Positions 49,485-60,582 of a stretch of DNA of 64,000 nucleotides are shown piece by piece. Numbering within the stretch: the first letter of the stretch is position 1; each line of letters begins with the position of its first letter. The translations under genes were made by a program, and so were the position numbers. Under the pieces are notes generated by a model that ran no database searches, had not been told where the DNA came from, and saw only the letters and a list, made by a program, of their open reading frames with translations. The DNA comes from Dillenia suffruticosa (taxonomy: Eukaryota > Streptophyta > Magnoliopsida > Dilleniales > Dilleniaceae): the NCBI GenBank assembly GCA_033439265.1, contig JAVTVX010000027.1, positions 4,851,001 to 4,915,000 of the forward strand, given 5' to 3'.

Positions 49485-50260
49485 TCTTAATATTATTATT
49501 ATTGGTTGCATGAGTGTGTGGATTCTAACTTCTAAGATAAAATAGACCCCGAATATCACTCAATAAAGCCCGGTAGACCTCACCAGGGGGAACCATAGCT
49601 CAGGCATTCCCGCGGGAACCAAATGGCCAAAATAAGTAAGTATATCCACATAGTTATTATCCTCTGGAATGGATTGAACTGACTGAATTTTAGCTTATCT
49701 TATTAAAAGCTGGCAATCCAGAATGATATAGTTAGCAGGATGGTGTGTGGACACTCCATCCGAGAGTGCTGAAACTAGCTTCACCGAATTTAACTCAATC
49801 ACTCCCGTATATAAGTTATCCTAGATTAGGAGCAGTCTCTCTCGAACACCACACAACTCTGCGAAGAAAGAATTGAAGACCCTTAAATTTCCTGTGAAAC
49901 CTCTTATCCATAATCCAAACTCATTTCTAATTAAACCTCCACTCCTGGTACGTCCAGTACTCCTGCACACCGAACCAGCTATGTTTAGCTTGTTCTGACC
50001 CATAGATAGAGGTAACCATGTGATCCACCTACCCACTCATGGGGGCATCAGGTGCAATGTGATTATATATATGTGCGATAGAATAAATAATATTATGGGC
50101 GTGTGAATTAAAGATCATCCAAGTAATATACCAAAAGACCTTATCATTGCCAAACTCCTTAGTACGCAAGATTTGATTAATGAGTATGGGAAAGAGATCA
50201 ACTGGCTCTGTATTAATCACTCTCTCCAAAATGTTTTTTCCAATCCCCATTCACTTAATT
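49485..50260 (-). mobile_element. LINE remnant: RNase H-like domain and 3' end
   Basis: On the minus strand 50036-49821 reads a frame with GGLIRNEFGLWIRGFTGN and FFAELCGVRERLLL, the typical N-terminal half of the plant LINE RNase H (RVT_3) domain with the AEL motif. Beyond a stop, a further stretch (HHPANYIILDCQLLIR...IPEDNNYVDIL) matches the second half. Upstream, 50250-50040 resembles the region between reverse transcriptase and RNase H. It is a 5'-truncated, decayed copy; stops are present. Confidence 0.65.
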
Positions 50261-51384
50261 AATAATTTATCTCTCTTCATCAATTTTCTATATATCTCTT
50301 TTAATAGACCTGTCTCTATTATTCTTATCATTAAAAGATAAGATTTAAGACCAACGAGTTTCAGTTTAAATGATACATTCCCCATTTTCATGTAATATGT
50401 TTAAATTTGAACCCTATATATACGTCAAAAAAAAAAAAAGATAAGATTTAAGACTGAACACTGAACACTTAACTATAGCCCCAAGTCTAGGATTTCCCAA
50501 TGGCTAGAATCAACTAGCCTTCTTAGCTTAGCCGGTTAGAGGTTGGTGAGGCCCTGTAATTTGGTCTACCCACCACCCAAATAGAAATTTTTTGTTAATA
50601 TAGGCAACTAAATTCCATGGTCTGACCTCATGCACTTCCTATGTACCCCATGAAAAATCACCAAAACCATTTAAAACCCACCATCCTAATTCTAAGATAC
50701 TGAATTCAGTTTCACAAGGGAATGTTGAAGTGTCCCAAAATTTTGGCACTGGACAGCCTGTGAATTTCCGTCCAAAGAATAAAAGCAGTGAGTGACACGA
50801 AGGAACTCGTCTTTTAATTTGACCATTCTAGTCCTTGAAAATTTCCCAACTTACTTTCCCTCTATCCTAATTCAAGGTTAGGTTGACGAACCTTGATTAC
50901 ATTGAGTTAGGATAGTACTCTCACTCCTTAATTAGAATCCGTGGGCAAGTTACAATCTTTCATTTTAAAATACAGTTTAAATCCGTACCGAATCTGTGGG
51001 AATATCAAAAGGTTAAATATATATATATTTTTTGGTATCATACCTTGTATATCGTTTGGTATATGAGATTTTATCCAAACTAATTCGAACCGACTGTTAC
51101 AGTGGTTTCTTTCGGAGGGTGGGTCTCCCAACAAGAAACACTTCATACATATGAGAGTCTGATACTCTCAACGAGAGTCGAAATTCGATCATGCTTTAGG
51201 ATACTTAATCCACATTCATTTGAATCAACCCACATCGGTTGGTCAAAAGGTTAAATATCTTGTATAAGCCAAAAAGCGACCGAACAGCGGTTATAGTTTT
51301 AAAGAATAAATGGAATTTAAAAGATTTTTACGGAATTTATATCGTAGTAATATCTATAGTTAAAACTATTGCACACCCCCAACA

Positions 51385-51616
51385 CATTAGCATCAACTTT
51401 TTTTTTTTTTTTTTTTTTTTGCGCTATATCAACTGAATCCGAAATCATATTCTAACTAATTCAATTTGGGATTTTTAGTGGTCCATTAAGGGGGCTACCC
51501 TCCCAACGTAATTTTTTTCCATATCCAAATCACGAGTCGAAATTTAAAAACTTAATTAAGGGATCTAATACTAAATTCCACTAAACGAATTATCCGTTAA
51601 TCATTAGTATCAACTT
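51385..51616 (-). mobile_element. SINE in duplication copy 2, minus orientation
   Basis: CATTAGCATCAACTT (51385-51399) recurs with one mismatch at 51602-51616. The insert has a poly(T) head (about 24 T) and on the minus strand an A-box-like TTCGTTTAGTGGAAT and a B-box-like ATTTCGACTCGTGA. Copy 1 has the uninterrupted site near 45452-45466. Confidence 0.8.
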
Positions 51617-51859
51617 TAAAATGCTATTAATATGCCGATGCATAATTGATCCCATGAGTGGGGACACCATTATAATTTCTCATGTTTAACTTTTGTATAT
51701 GAAAAAAATAGAAATTGAAAAAAATTTTCCCTTAAGAGTTTAACCCATGTTGAATCATATTTAATTAGATCAAACATGATTACTAAATATCGATAGTTTA
51801 TTAAAAAAAATATTATCAATATCATTATTAATTTTGGCATCTTGATTAATTGATAATCT

Positions 51860-52010
51860 TTTTTTTGATATTTATCAACCGATATCCAGATTTATATTCT
51901 GACTAATCAGATTCGGAACTTATAGTGATCTATTTAAGGGGGTCACACTCCTAACATAGTTTTTTCTATACTCAAGACGTAAGTTAAACTCGTGATCTTA
52001 ATTAATTGAT
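51860..52010 (-). repeat. SINE-like element related to 51400-51601
   Basis: The two share, on the plus strand, CTAAT.AGATT-like, TAGTG.TC.A.TTAAGGGGG and CACGAGT/CTCGTGA-type sequence in the same order. Also absent from copy 1. Part of the flanking sequence (TATCGATA..TTTATTA.AAAA..ATATTAT) is repeated on both sides. Confidence 0.45.
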
Positions 52011-52999
52011 TTTAACATAATTATTGAGTATCGATAATTTATCAAAAAATATTATTAGTATCATTCTTAATTTTGGTATCTCTCGATTAATTGATATCCA
52101 AAAACACTTTTAATTTATCTTTGATTTTACAAATAGACTTGTATGCAACAATCTTTGCTTAAACGTGATGCTAAATTATTGATTATAAAATGCAAAAAAG
52201 GATGTAGAAGCACCCACAGAGTCATGGACCGGGGGGGGGCGGGGGGAATTTCTCAATCGAGATACAAACAAAGAAACTAAATAATTAAACTGCAATTAGT
52301 GCTTAATCCCATAAAGTGATCATAAACTCCAAATTTTTGTTCTTTTAGAAGTTTAGGCATGACTAAAACTTCTCCATTTTGAATTTTGCCATAACTTTTC
52401 ATCCACATTCTTGATTTTAAGAGAAATAATGGATTAGCTATGCCTTTATCCAAATACGAGGCACTTCTTTAGGTTTGGAGTATATTCTTCTTCTTTGTTA
52501 CTCATAGATTCATGAATGCTTTCCCACTTCCTCGCTCATCAATTTCAGATTTGAGCGTCTTCCGGCTAGCTCCGTTTGACACGTAGAAATTTGGGTTGGG
52601 TGGGGGGGCCGTAGAAGCACGTACGGTAGGTGTGGACTTGTGCGGGTGTGGCGGGTTTGGTTAATTGTAGTATACGATGGAGGAGATATGTATACAGGAT
52701 TACGTTAGCGGGAATCATGGGTTTGAGAATCCGGATAAGATGCTGTCCTTTTTGGAAATACCGCTCTCTCCTTTTCTCCGTCTTCACAAAAAATAATAAT
52801 AATAATTTATGAGAAATGCGTTATAGCTGTCATGCCCGATTGCTCATCTCATTGACGGTTCAAAAGGTAACACCCAACAGACTCACTCTCAAAAAGCCAA
52901 CAAAAAATTTGAGGAAAAAAATCAATGAAGTAGTAATACCAATGTAAAAAACAAACCAAAAAAAAAGAAAGTTAAAAGTAGGTCTCATGAAGCCAAAAT

Positions 53000-53262
53000 G
53001 CCACGTCATAACAAAACGACAACAAGGGTGTGTGGGGTCCACGAAACAGACAAGCTGACGTGTCGGAAAGAGTGGATGATATAACAAAGGACGGTCTTGT
53101 CTGAGGATTTACGATCACACATATAATTAAAATCTACGTGGCGTGAGTTAGAGTTTAACGCGTGTCGTCGCTTGTAGCCCCACACAAGTTTTTGGTCGCT
53201 CGTCTTCGGTTTGTGTTTTATCCTCTCGTTTTTCACGTGCCTAAAAACTATAAAATATTCAT
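53000..53262 (+). promoter_or_regulatory. Promoter-like block with ACGT-core cluster, copy 2
   Basis: Counterpart of 48500-48741. CCACGTCA (53001), GACGTGTC (53057), ACGTGGC (53136-53142), CACGTG (53234-53239) and TATAAAA (53249-53255) are kept. The first CACGTG of copy 1 is CGCGTG here. No coding region follows. Confidence 0.42.
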
Positions 53263-54153
53263 GGACTTCGAAAGAAATAATCTCACATCAAATCATTTTT
53301 CATATTATAAAATTTAGGTTTTTTTTTTTTTGCTTATTATAAAATATTCATCATACTAGTTTTATATTAAAATGTTTTTTTTTTGGGAAGAGATACTTTA
53401 CAGATATTCATGTTTATTTGATTGCAAGATATTGTTAAAAATCTTAAAATATATATATATATATATTATTAAAATATTATTTATTATAAAAATATTATTT
53501 ATTATTAAAAATTATAATTATCGTCCCTCTCTATGTTGCTTTCTGAATGTATTTTCGGTTCTCTCCTTCAACACATTTGAGTTCATTAAATTTAATTTAC
53601 TTAAAAAGGATTTTTCTTGAAATTACGTCAACTCAATTTGTTCGTACCCCTAACAAAGAAAATAACATTAATCAGACCAAACTTATGTGGGCATAGCGAT
53701 ACGGTGCAGCATCCCTTAATTCTAGGTCTCAAATTTGAGATATAAGAAAAAAGAAATGAAATTTAAGAAAATTAATTTTTTAATAGACTTCATAATTTTC
53801 AAAATAAATTAATCGAATAAAATTTGAATATTAGTATAACAATTATAAATCCACTTGCATCAAAAAAACAAAAAAGGGCCCCAAGGACTAATGAGTACTC
53901 ACACTCATAATTTCTCTCTCATAAATATATTTTTCATTTTTGGGATAACTCCAAATATACGCCAATTGCCAAATGGACTCATCCAAAGTTACAATTTATT
54001 TTTATTTTATTTTATTTTATTTTATTTTATAGCACTCGACTCATCCAAATGTGCTCTGGGGGTTATCATGTAAATATAGGGTCGTTTGTCAACCATTAAA
54101 ATAGAAGGTAGCCCCGGAAAAAATAATAGACCCGACCCGACCATATTAATGTT

Positions 54154-57100
54154 TTGAAGATGGAACCCCTTAAATATTTGAGTTTTTCACCAAACTCTAC
54201 CACCGTAGAAAGATTTATAAAATATTGTTTTTCGCTAAACAATACAATAAAATAGGGTATCGACGACGAAAAAATTTATCGCTGATAATAAAAATTTCAT
54301 CGTTAAAAATTATCTCACTAAATATTACCGACGGAACACTATCCATCACTAAATATTAGTGACGAAAAATTCTCGTTCCTAATTTGTCACTAATAGAGAA
54401 AAATATATAAAAATATCAACGACAGAATTTTTTCGTTATTAAAAATTTTATCGCTAATTTGTCGCAAATAGTTCACTATCAATGATTCCGTCATTGTTTC
54501 TTGAAGCCCGCACATGCACGCCTTATATTTTTTTTTACAAAAAATGTCTGTACTTGGAATTGAACCTACGCCGTCAAGATGGTTTTTGAGTTACACAACC
54601 ACTATACCACAATTTGTTCTATAGTATTTTTAACGGCAAAAACAAAAATTAAAAATATAATAGATTTTAATTTGGGTTCTTGATATATTATTTATTTTCA
54701 AGGGTTTGATCGGCTACATCTTTATCACTCGAAAGCCCTTTTTTTCTTATTAACACTTGATGTTTAGAATTACCATTGTAGATGGAGGTTTAAAAACCAA
54801 TTCGACGGTGTAAAAATTAAAATCGATAACACTTTTAATGTGACACTGTTGTGATCAAGCAAAATTTATTAAATAAAAATAGTTTGGTATTAATTATAAA
54901 ATATAGATTAATTTTTAGTTTGAACTTGAAATGAAAATATGAACAATATTAAACGTCAAGATTATCAGATAATTCTTGTAGGTTGAACCGAGATAAAGCT
55001 TCTAATGACACTTACTGCCCTAAATTCAGAAATCGAAGATATTTCTTACAAATATTTAGGGCTCAAAAGAGGAGGGTTAAAATTGGTAAAAGGAAGAGGC
55101 TTATGTAAAATGCTTCAAACGAGGGTGCAAGGTACACGTGTGTCTCCTCCGGGCGGGGCCAAGTCACGTGATCGGAGTCTCCTTTGCACATGCCGTATTA
55201 ACTGTTAGAGATAAAAACAGGATTTTTTTTTTTTTTTTTTTCAAAATAATGGAAATCGGACAAGGCAAGAGGGCAGAAGGATGAGGGCAGAGAGAGAGAG
55301 AGAGCGAGCTAAGCTGACATACGGGTCCCCACGTAACGGCTACCAAGGCTAAAAGTAAAAATACGATTCTCCCATTTCTCTCTCTTTCGTTTTTGTTGCT
55401 CTCTCCCTCTCAAATTTCTCCCTTTTTATTCTTTCTGCCCCCACCTTTTTTTTTTTGCACTTCAATCCTCCATGTTTTCTGCGTTTATACTTTATACTAC
55501 TACTATGCAAAAGGTTGATTTAGTTTGTTTATTTAATTAAATAAATCAATAATAAAAACCATAGAGATTTTCATTAAACAAGTAGGAAGTGAGAATAAAA
55601 TAATGATTTATTTATCAAAATAATTTTGGTTTATTATTTGTTTGAAATCTTTTAAATTTGTTAACAAAATAAGGTCTAATAAAATATAAACTTTACCTTA
55701 TATTATCTTTAAAATAAAAAGTTACTAGTGAGGACTCAACCTTGTACAACCAAAATAATTCCATACCGTCAATCTCACCCGTTGATTTTTTTTTCTTTTT
55801 TTTTTCCTACGTACGCTAGGTCGTCATATTCGAGATAGCCATGTGGTACCAGGTTAAGAAATAAACAAAATTTGGTACCATAATACTTGGTGATGATTAC
55901 TTCCAAATTTGTACCTTCAACTGAATTTGTTGTCGGGCTAGTGACAAGTACACGAGGAATGATCAAACCTAATAACCACAATTTTGTATTTATTTATATA
56001 TTTATTTTATTTTATTTTATTGGGTTGAAGACACTATGGCTTCTTTGATAAGATGCTCGGACAAGAAGAAGCGGTCAAAAATTAGGGAGACCTACAGGCT
56101 GTCAAAGGAAAACTATCATTCTTGGTTGCAGAGATTTCAGGCTACTTCAATTACGATGCTATATACGTACCTCCAACATTTTAATTGAATTTGCTATCGA
56201 CCCCCAATCCGTAAATTAATTTAATCTCGTTTTTTAAGAATAATAAATTCTAAATCTTTCGACTATTTAAGTAAACAAATGGCAGTGATGTAATAATAGA
56301 ATAATAGGGGAAGGAAGGTAAGAGGAAGTTGCCCTCTGTTTGGGGAGCGTGCAACTTTCCGTACGATGTTTACGGGCAAAGGGGAGAAGACGGTTTTGGG
56401 AGTTCGAGAATGGGGTGAGGCGGTGACCGGCAAGTGTCAGTCAAATGCCGTTGGGAGGTGGGGAGTGGTGGCAGGTTTACGGCCAGGCCTGATGGAAATG
56501 CAGTAATGATTCGCCTTCCCATGAGGTGACCAATCTTGTCGTTTTGTCCACCTCACCATTTTTCCCTCACTTCCCGTCTTTTTCCATTTTTCTTCTTATA
56601 TTTTATATTTTATATATAAATATATATTTATATATTAAACCTCTTAATTTTTGACTGATGCTAACAAAAAAAAATAAATAAATAAAGGAGTTAAATACTC
56701 AATAGATCAACTTATGCAATAATTACTTTTGTTTATTCTAAAAATTTTTTTATTTGTTTATTTGATAGGTACTATAATAAATTTAAAATTATTAAAGTTG
56801 GGAGCTTTTTATTTTTTATTAATTTAAATTACCATATAAGATTTAAAATTCACTTAATTTTTTTACTTAATTGATCCATATAGTATATTATTCAGCATTC
56901 ATTAATCTTATTTTATTTATTTTCCTTAAAACAACATAAATTATATTAATTTGGAATTTTTTGAACCAGCTTTTTGGATTTTAAATTTGGATTTTTTTTA
57001 AAAGAAAAGAGGAAAAATGAGAAAAAAAGCGATGCTGTCCGGGCTCCATTTTTTTTTTCTGAATTTGATTTATCGTCGAATATCTAAAATTTTATTCTAA

Positions 57101-57439
57101 CTAATTTCGATCGAACTGTTATCAAATTTTAATTAAGAGAAAATTTTTTTAATGTTATTTTTATCACAGACTAATACTTAAATCTTGAATTTTAGTTTAG
57201 AGTGTCAGTGTCTTCTTACCGGACCAATAAAGAGTTGAGCAGTCCATGCTGTATGAGTCTAACGCAACCCGCTCCTTACCAGCTTCATCTCCCCTGGGCC
57301 CCCACCAGCACTCAAAATTCCCCCTACTCCCTAATGTTATCCTCTCTGTCTCTCTCTCGATTTCAACATTTCAAAATGACATACCTTGTATAAAACCTGG
57401 CGTGCACTTCACCGCTCTCCACAAGCTGCAACTCATAAG
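54154..57439. other. Intergenic region upstream of the MYB gene
   Basis: No gene recognised. Holds a tRNA-like SINE (54540-54625), two CACGTG motifs 30 bp apart (55135-55140, 55165-55170), and a G+C-richer island at about 56290-56570 upstream of A+T-rich sequence. The open frames here have no family features. Confidence 0.5.
54540..54625 (-). repeat. tRNA-derived SINE head
   Basis: Minus strand: A-box TGGTATAGTGGTT (54597-54609) and a near-consensus B-box GGTTCAATTCC (54556-54566), then an A-rich tail. The ends do not pair into an acceptor stem, so it is a SINE rather than a tRNA gene. Confidence 0.65.
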
Positions 57440-57825
57440 CAGCACGTGATTGACACGCTATCCTGTAACAGGTAAACAAACGTTCGGCAATGTAAATCAG
57501 TGCAAGTTCTGATGTGACGCGTGTCCGTTTGACAGCTGTATGCAACCGCCACTCCAATTAAGCGGTGCCCATAACGCTCTTCCCACCGGCCCAACCGGTC
57601 ATCCCTATCCTCCTCTCTCTCTCTCTCTCATATCTATATAAACCCCCCTTTTTTGTTACTGAAATGGAAAGTGAGAGAGAGAGAGAGAGAGAGAGAGAGG
57701 CTAACCCAAATCAAAAGTCTTTTAATTGAAATACTCAATAAGCATTCTCAGATTGGAGGGTTGTCAAATCTGAAATCCTGACCGTCCATCTATCCGATAC
57801 GGCAAACGCAGTCCGGAAAGAAACT
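57440..57825 (+). promoter_or_regulatory. MYB core promoter and leader
   Basis: A TATA box TATATAAA lies at 57635-57642, about 185 bp upstream of the ATG, preceded by a Y-patch of CT repeats (57611-57629). A G-box CACGTG is at about 57443. A (GA)n tract at 57673-57699 lies in the leader. Confidence 0.65.
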
Positions 57826-58743
57826 ATGGATCGGATAAAAGGTCCATGGAGTCCGGAAGAGGACGAAGCATTAAGAAGTCTGGTGCAAAAACACGGACCC
57901 AGGAATTGGTCTTTGATATCCAAATCGATTCCGGGTCGGTCCGGAAAGTCCTGCCGATTGAGGTGGTGCAATCAGCTGTCCCCGCAAGTAGAGCACCGAG
58001 CTTTCACGCCCGAAGAAGACGAGACGATTATTCGGGCTCACGCTCGGTTCGGGAACAAGTGGGCTGCTATTGCCCGCCTTTTGTCGGGTCGAACTGATAA
58101 TGCTATCAAGAATCACTGGAATTCCACTCTTAAAAGAAAGTGTTTTTCTGATAATGAATATCAGAAACCGCCGTTAAAAAGAGCCGTCACAAACCCAAAC
58201 CCTAGTAGTCCGTCTGGATCTGATTTGAGCGACTCCAGCTTGCCGATGATATCGCCATCGTCTCCTCCTCTTCAGGTTTTCCGCCCTGTAGCGAGGACCG
58301 GTGGAATTGTGGTGGAGGCGACGGCCGCTTCGTCGACGACGAATGAGCCAGAAACTTCGCTCTCACTCTCTCTGCCTGGGGTGGATTCATGTGAAGTTAC
58401 GAATCAGAACCAAATCGCGTCTCCAACTCCGATTCAGCAGATTTCACCGGTTCCGGTGCAAAAAGGTGACGTTTTGAGAAGTCCGGGAGTGACGGTGGCA
58501 GCGGCGGCGGTGCAAAACGGTGACTTATTAAGAACGTCGACGTCGGCGTTAAGTGTGCCGTTCAGCGGGGAGTTTATGGCGGTGATGAAGGAGATGATAA
58601 GGAAGGAAGTGAGAAATTACATGTCTGGATTGGAACAGAGTGGCATGAATATGAATATGATGATGTGTATGCAACAGCAACAGATTCATGATGGAATCAG
58701 GAACGTTGCCTTGAAGCGGATTGGTATTAGCAAGATCGAGTAA
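57826..58743 (+). CDS. R2R3-MYB transcription factor, subgroup 22 (MYB44/70/73/77 type)
   Basis: A single exon of 305 codons, as usual for this subgroup. R2 (about 4-54) contains [20 protein letters not shown] and [12 protein letters not shown]3 (57-105) contains [21 protein letters not shown] and [19 protein letters not shown]. Subgroup features follow: a [11 protein letters not shown] motif (128-138), an EAR-like repression motif LSLSLP (179-184), [17 protein letters not shown] (250-266) and a C-terminal IGISKIE like the IGVGRIE end of MYB44. By family knowledge such proteins are nuclear regulators of abscisic acid, auxin and stress responses, often repressors. The start is the ATG beginning MDRIKGPWS, preceded by a TATA box and leader at fitting distance. 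Which paralogue cannot be told. Confidence 0.95.
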   Translation: MDRIKGPWSPEEDEALRSLVQKHGPRNWSLISKSIPGRSGKSCRLRWCNQLSPQVEHRAFTPEEDETIIRAHARFGNKWAAIARLLSGRTDNAIKNHWNSTLKRKCFSDNEYQKPPLKRAVTNPNPSSPSGSDLSDSSLPMISPSSPPLQVFRPVARTGGIVVEATAASSTTNEPETSLSLSLPGVDSCEVTNQNQIASPTPIQQISPVPVQKGDVLRSPGVTVAAAAVQNGDLLRTSTSALSVPFSGEFMAVMKEMIRKEVRNYMSGLEQSGMNMNMMMCMQQQQIHDGIRNVALKRIGISKIE

Positions 58744-60582
58744 GAGAGAGAGAGAGAGAAGGAAAAACAGACCTTGTTTTCCGGTACTCCAGGGTAGTTT
58801 TTGTTATAAATACCAGAAAAATAATTTTGCTGATGTACAGGGGGAGAGAGAGAGAGAGAGTTCTCGAGGGAAAGCAAGATTAAAACCTTGTTTTGTGAAT
58901 TAGTTGCAAAGCAGCAACCTTTCAAAAAAAAAAATCGAAGGTTTTCAATATGTACTTGCCTAGGTAGTTAGATTTCAACTTTCTCTCTCCAATTGATTAA
59001 GAATCAAATCAATTAAAAACTGGATTTGTGTTTGATTTGAATCAAAATGATTAATGGGGCTTGGATGTCTTGAACGAAAGAAGAGAAAAGAAAAGGGATA
59101 TGGGGAGTAATGAAGATCATACAAATTTGTTTAAGGTGTGATTGGATCTAATGAAAGAGGGACTCAGAGACCTTTGTTTGAAGGGTACGGCAGGGTACTT
59201 CCTACACACTGCAAACAACAGGACCATAAAATAAAATCTCTCATCTCATGGTCTTATGACCCATGCGTATTGTCCTAAAACATTAGAGAGAACTACTGAT
59301 GGTGTCGGTAAGATGGGTATTGTATTTCTTAATCAAATCTTTGGATTCAAAACTTGAGATGAAAAACTTATATCGGAAAAGATCTTCTTGAATTTGGTTT
59401 CTGACGACGTTTGAATTAGTGACTCTGGATACCGCGGTGAAAAATTAAAAAAGAAAGTTACAGAGACAGTTTTACAGTTGGAAGTGGGGTTTGGAAACAA
59501 GAGTTGGTTCTTTATCATATTAATGACCCAAATTGTAGCTTTTGTAACGAAGGATTGGGAGAATCAAAAAGGACTAGAATGAGAAAGAAAGAAAAACCGA
59601 ATGCTTTCATGCGGTGTTGGTTATTTAAGTAGGTAAAGATCTCTAAAGTTCTAGAAAGTTGACAAGTTATTATTATAATAATTATTATTAAAGTATAATC
59701 ATGGTGGAATTGAGAGATTTTCAGAGGCAACTGCAAATACCAAGAACCAAAGGGTTGTGCTTTATAAAAGAAGAAAGGGAAAGGCCAACAGTACCAAAAA
59801 AAAAGAAAAAGAAAGAGAAAGGTCAAGTTTGGGGATTAGGGTTTGCATTATGATGGTTGTAGTAGGTTTGTGTTACATGGGCCAAATGGTTTAAGAAACC
59901 CTTGTGATCGAATCTTGTTTTCCACAACTAAATAATTTCGGGCGTGTTTGGCTTTTGATTGTTTCCATCACAAATCAGAATGCTTGACCTAAAAAGGATT
60001 GGAGATGGAAAATAAAAAAAGACAAGAAAAGAAAGTAGGGAAACAATAAAGACCATCCAACAAACGTATCTTCTTTAACCAACATTTGACAAAGACATCA
60101 CCATCATCATGCATGCACCTGATGTTGACTGTTTCCAAACATAATAGGTAATCAAATACAATTTTGTAAAGAGCTCAAAATTCTTATATATACATAATTA
60201 TATAAAGCAAAAATCAAAATAAAATTGATGTTGGCTAATAAATGCCCTTCAAAATTCTAATATATATAAAGTCTTCAATTCTAATATTGTAGGGTTCAAT
60301 CACCTAAGGACACAACGGAAAAGAAATTGAGACAGAAGCAACATAAGAGCTTTCAAGAAAATTATTGCAACATTTTCTACTAAAGCTGTTAGAAAAAAGG
60401 ATGGTTTACTGAGACTCTCCTTCAAACAATCAGATGAGATTCTTCATTGAAGACTTTCAAGAATTTCATCTTTTTTTTTTTTTTTCTACTTCTATGGATA
60501 TTCACAGTAATCCAAGAATAAACTCTTGTTGACCCAAAGCTTCAAAGCTCCAACTTGTTAAAATCAAAGAGAGGTAACTATG
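58744..60582. other. Intergenic between convergent MYB and HMA1 genes
   Basis: Contains the 3' UTR of the MYB gene with GA tracts (58744-58760, 58844-58860) and, toward the right, the 3' UTR of the minus-strand HMA1 gene. No further exon recognised. Confidence 0.5.

Larger units (their letters stand above)
48919..54153 (+). repeat. Tandem duplication, copy 2
   Basis: Begins at the junction AATGTT (48919-48924) and ends at AATGTT (54148-54153). It is collinear with copy 1 but longer: LINE remnant sequence at 49485-50450, a SINE at 51400-51601, a related insertion near 51860-52090 and about 0.7 kb of A+T-rich DNA at 53395-54080 have no counterpart in copy 1. It lacks the copy 1 SINE and the 1.66 kb block. 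Confidence 0.9.

Noticed and set aside
48357..53236. Similar minus-strand frames in both duplicates (48357-48714 and 52860-53236)
   Set aside because: They lie over the promoter-like ACGT block, differ by frameshifts between copies and show no family features.
54540..54625. Possible tRNA gene
   Set aside because: A and B boxes are good, but the ends do not form an acceptor stem and an A-rich tail follows; a SINE explains it.
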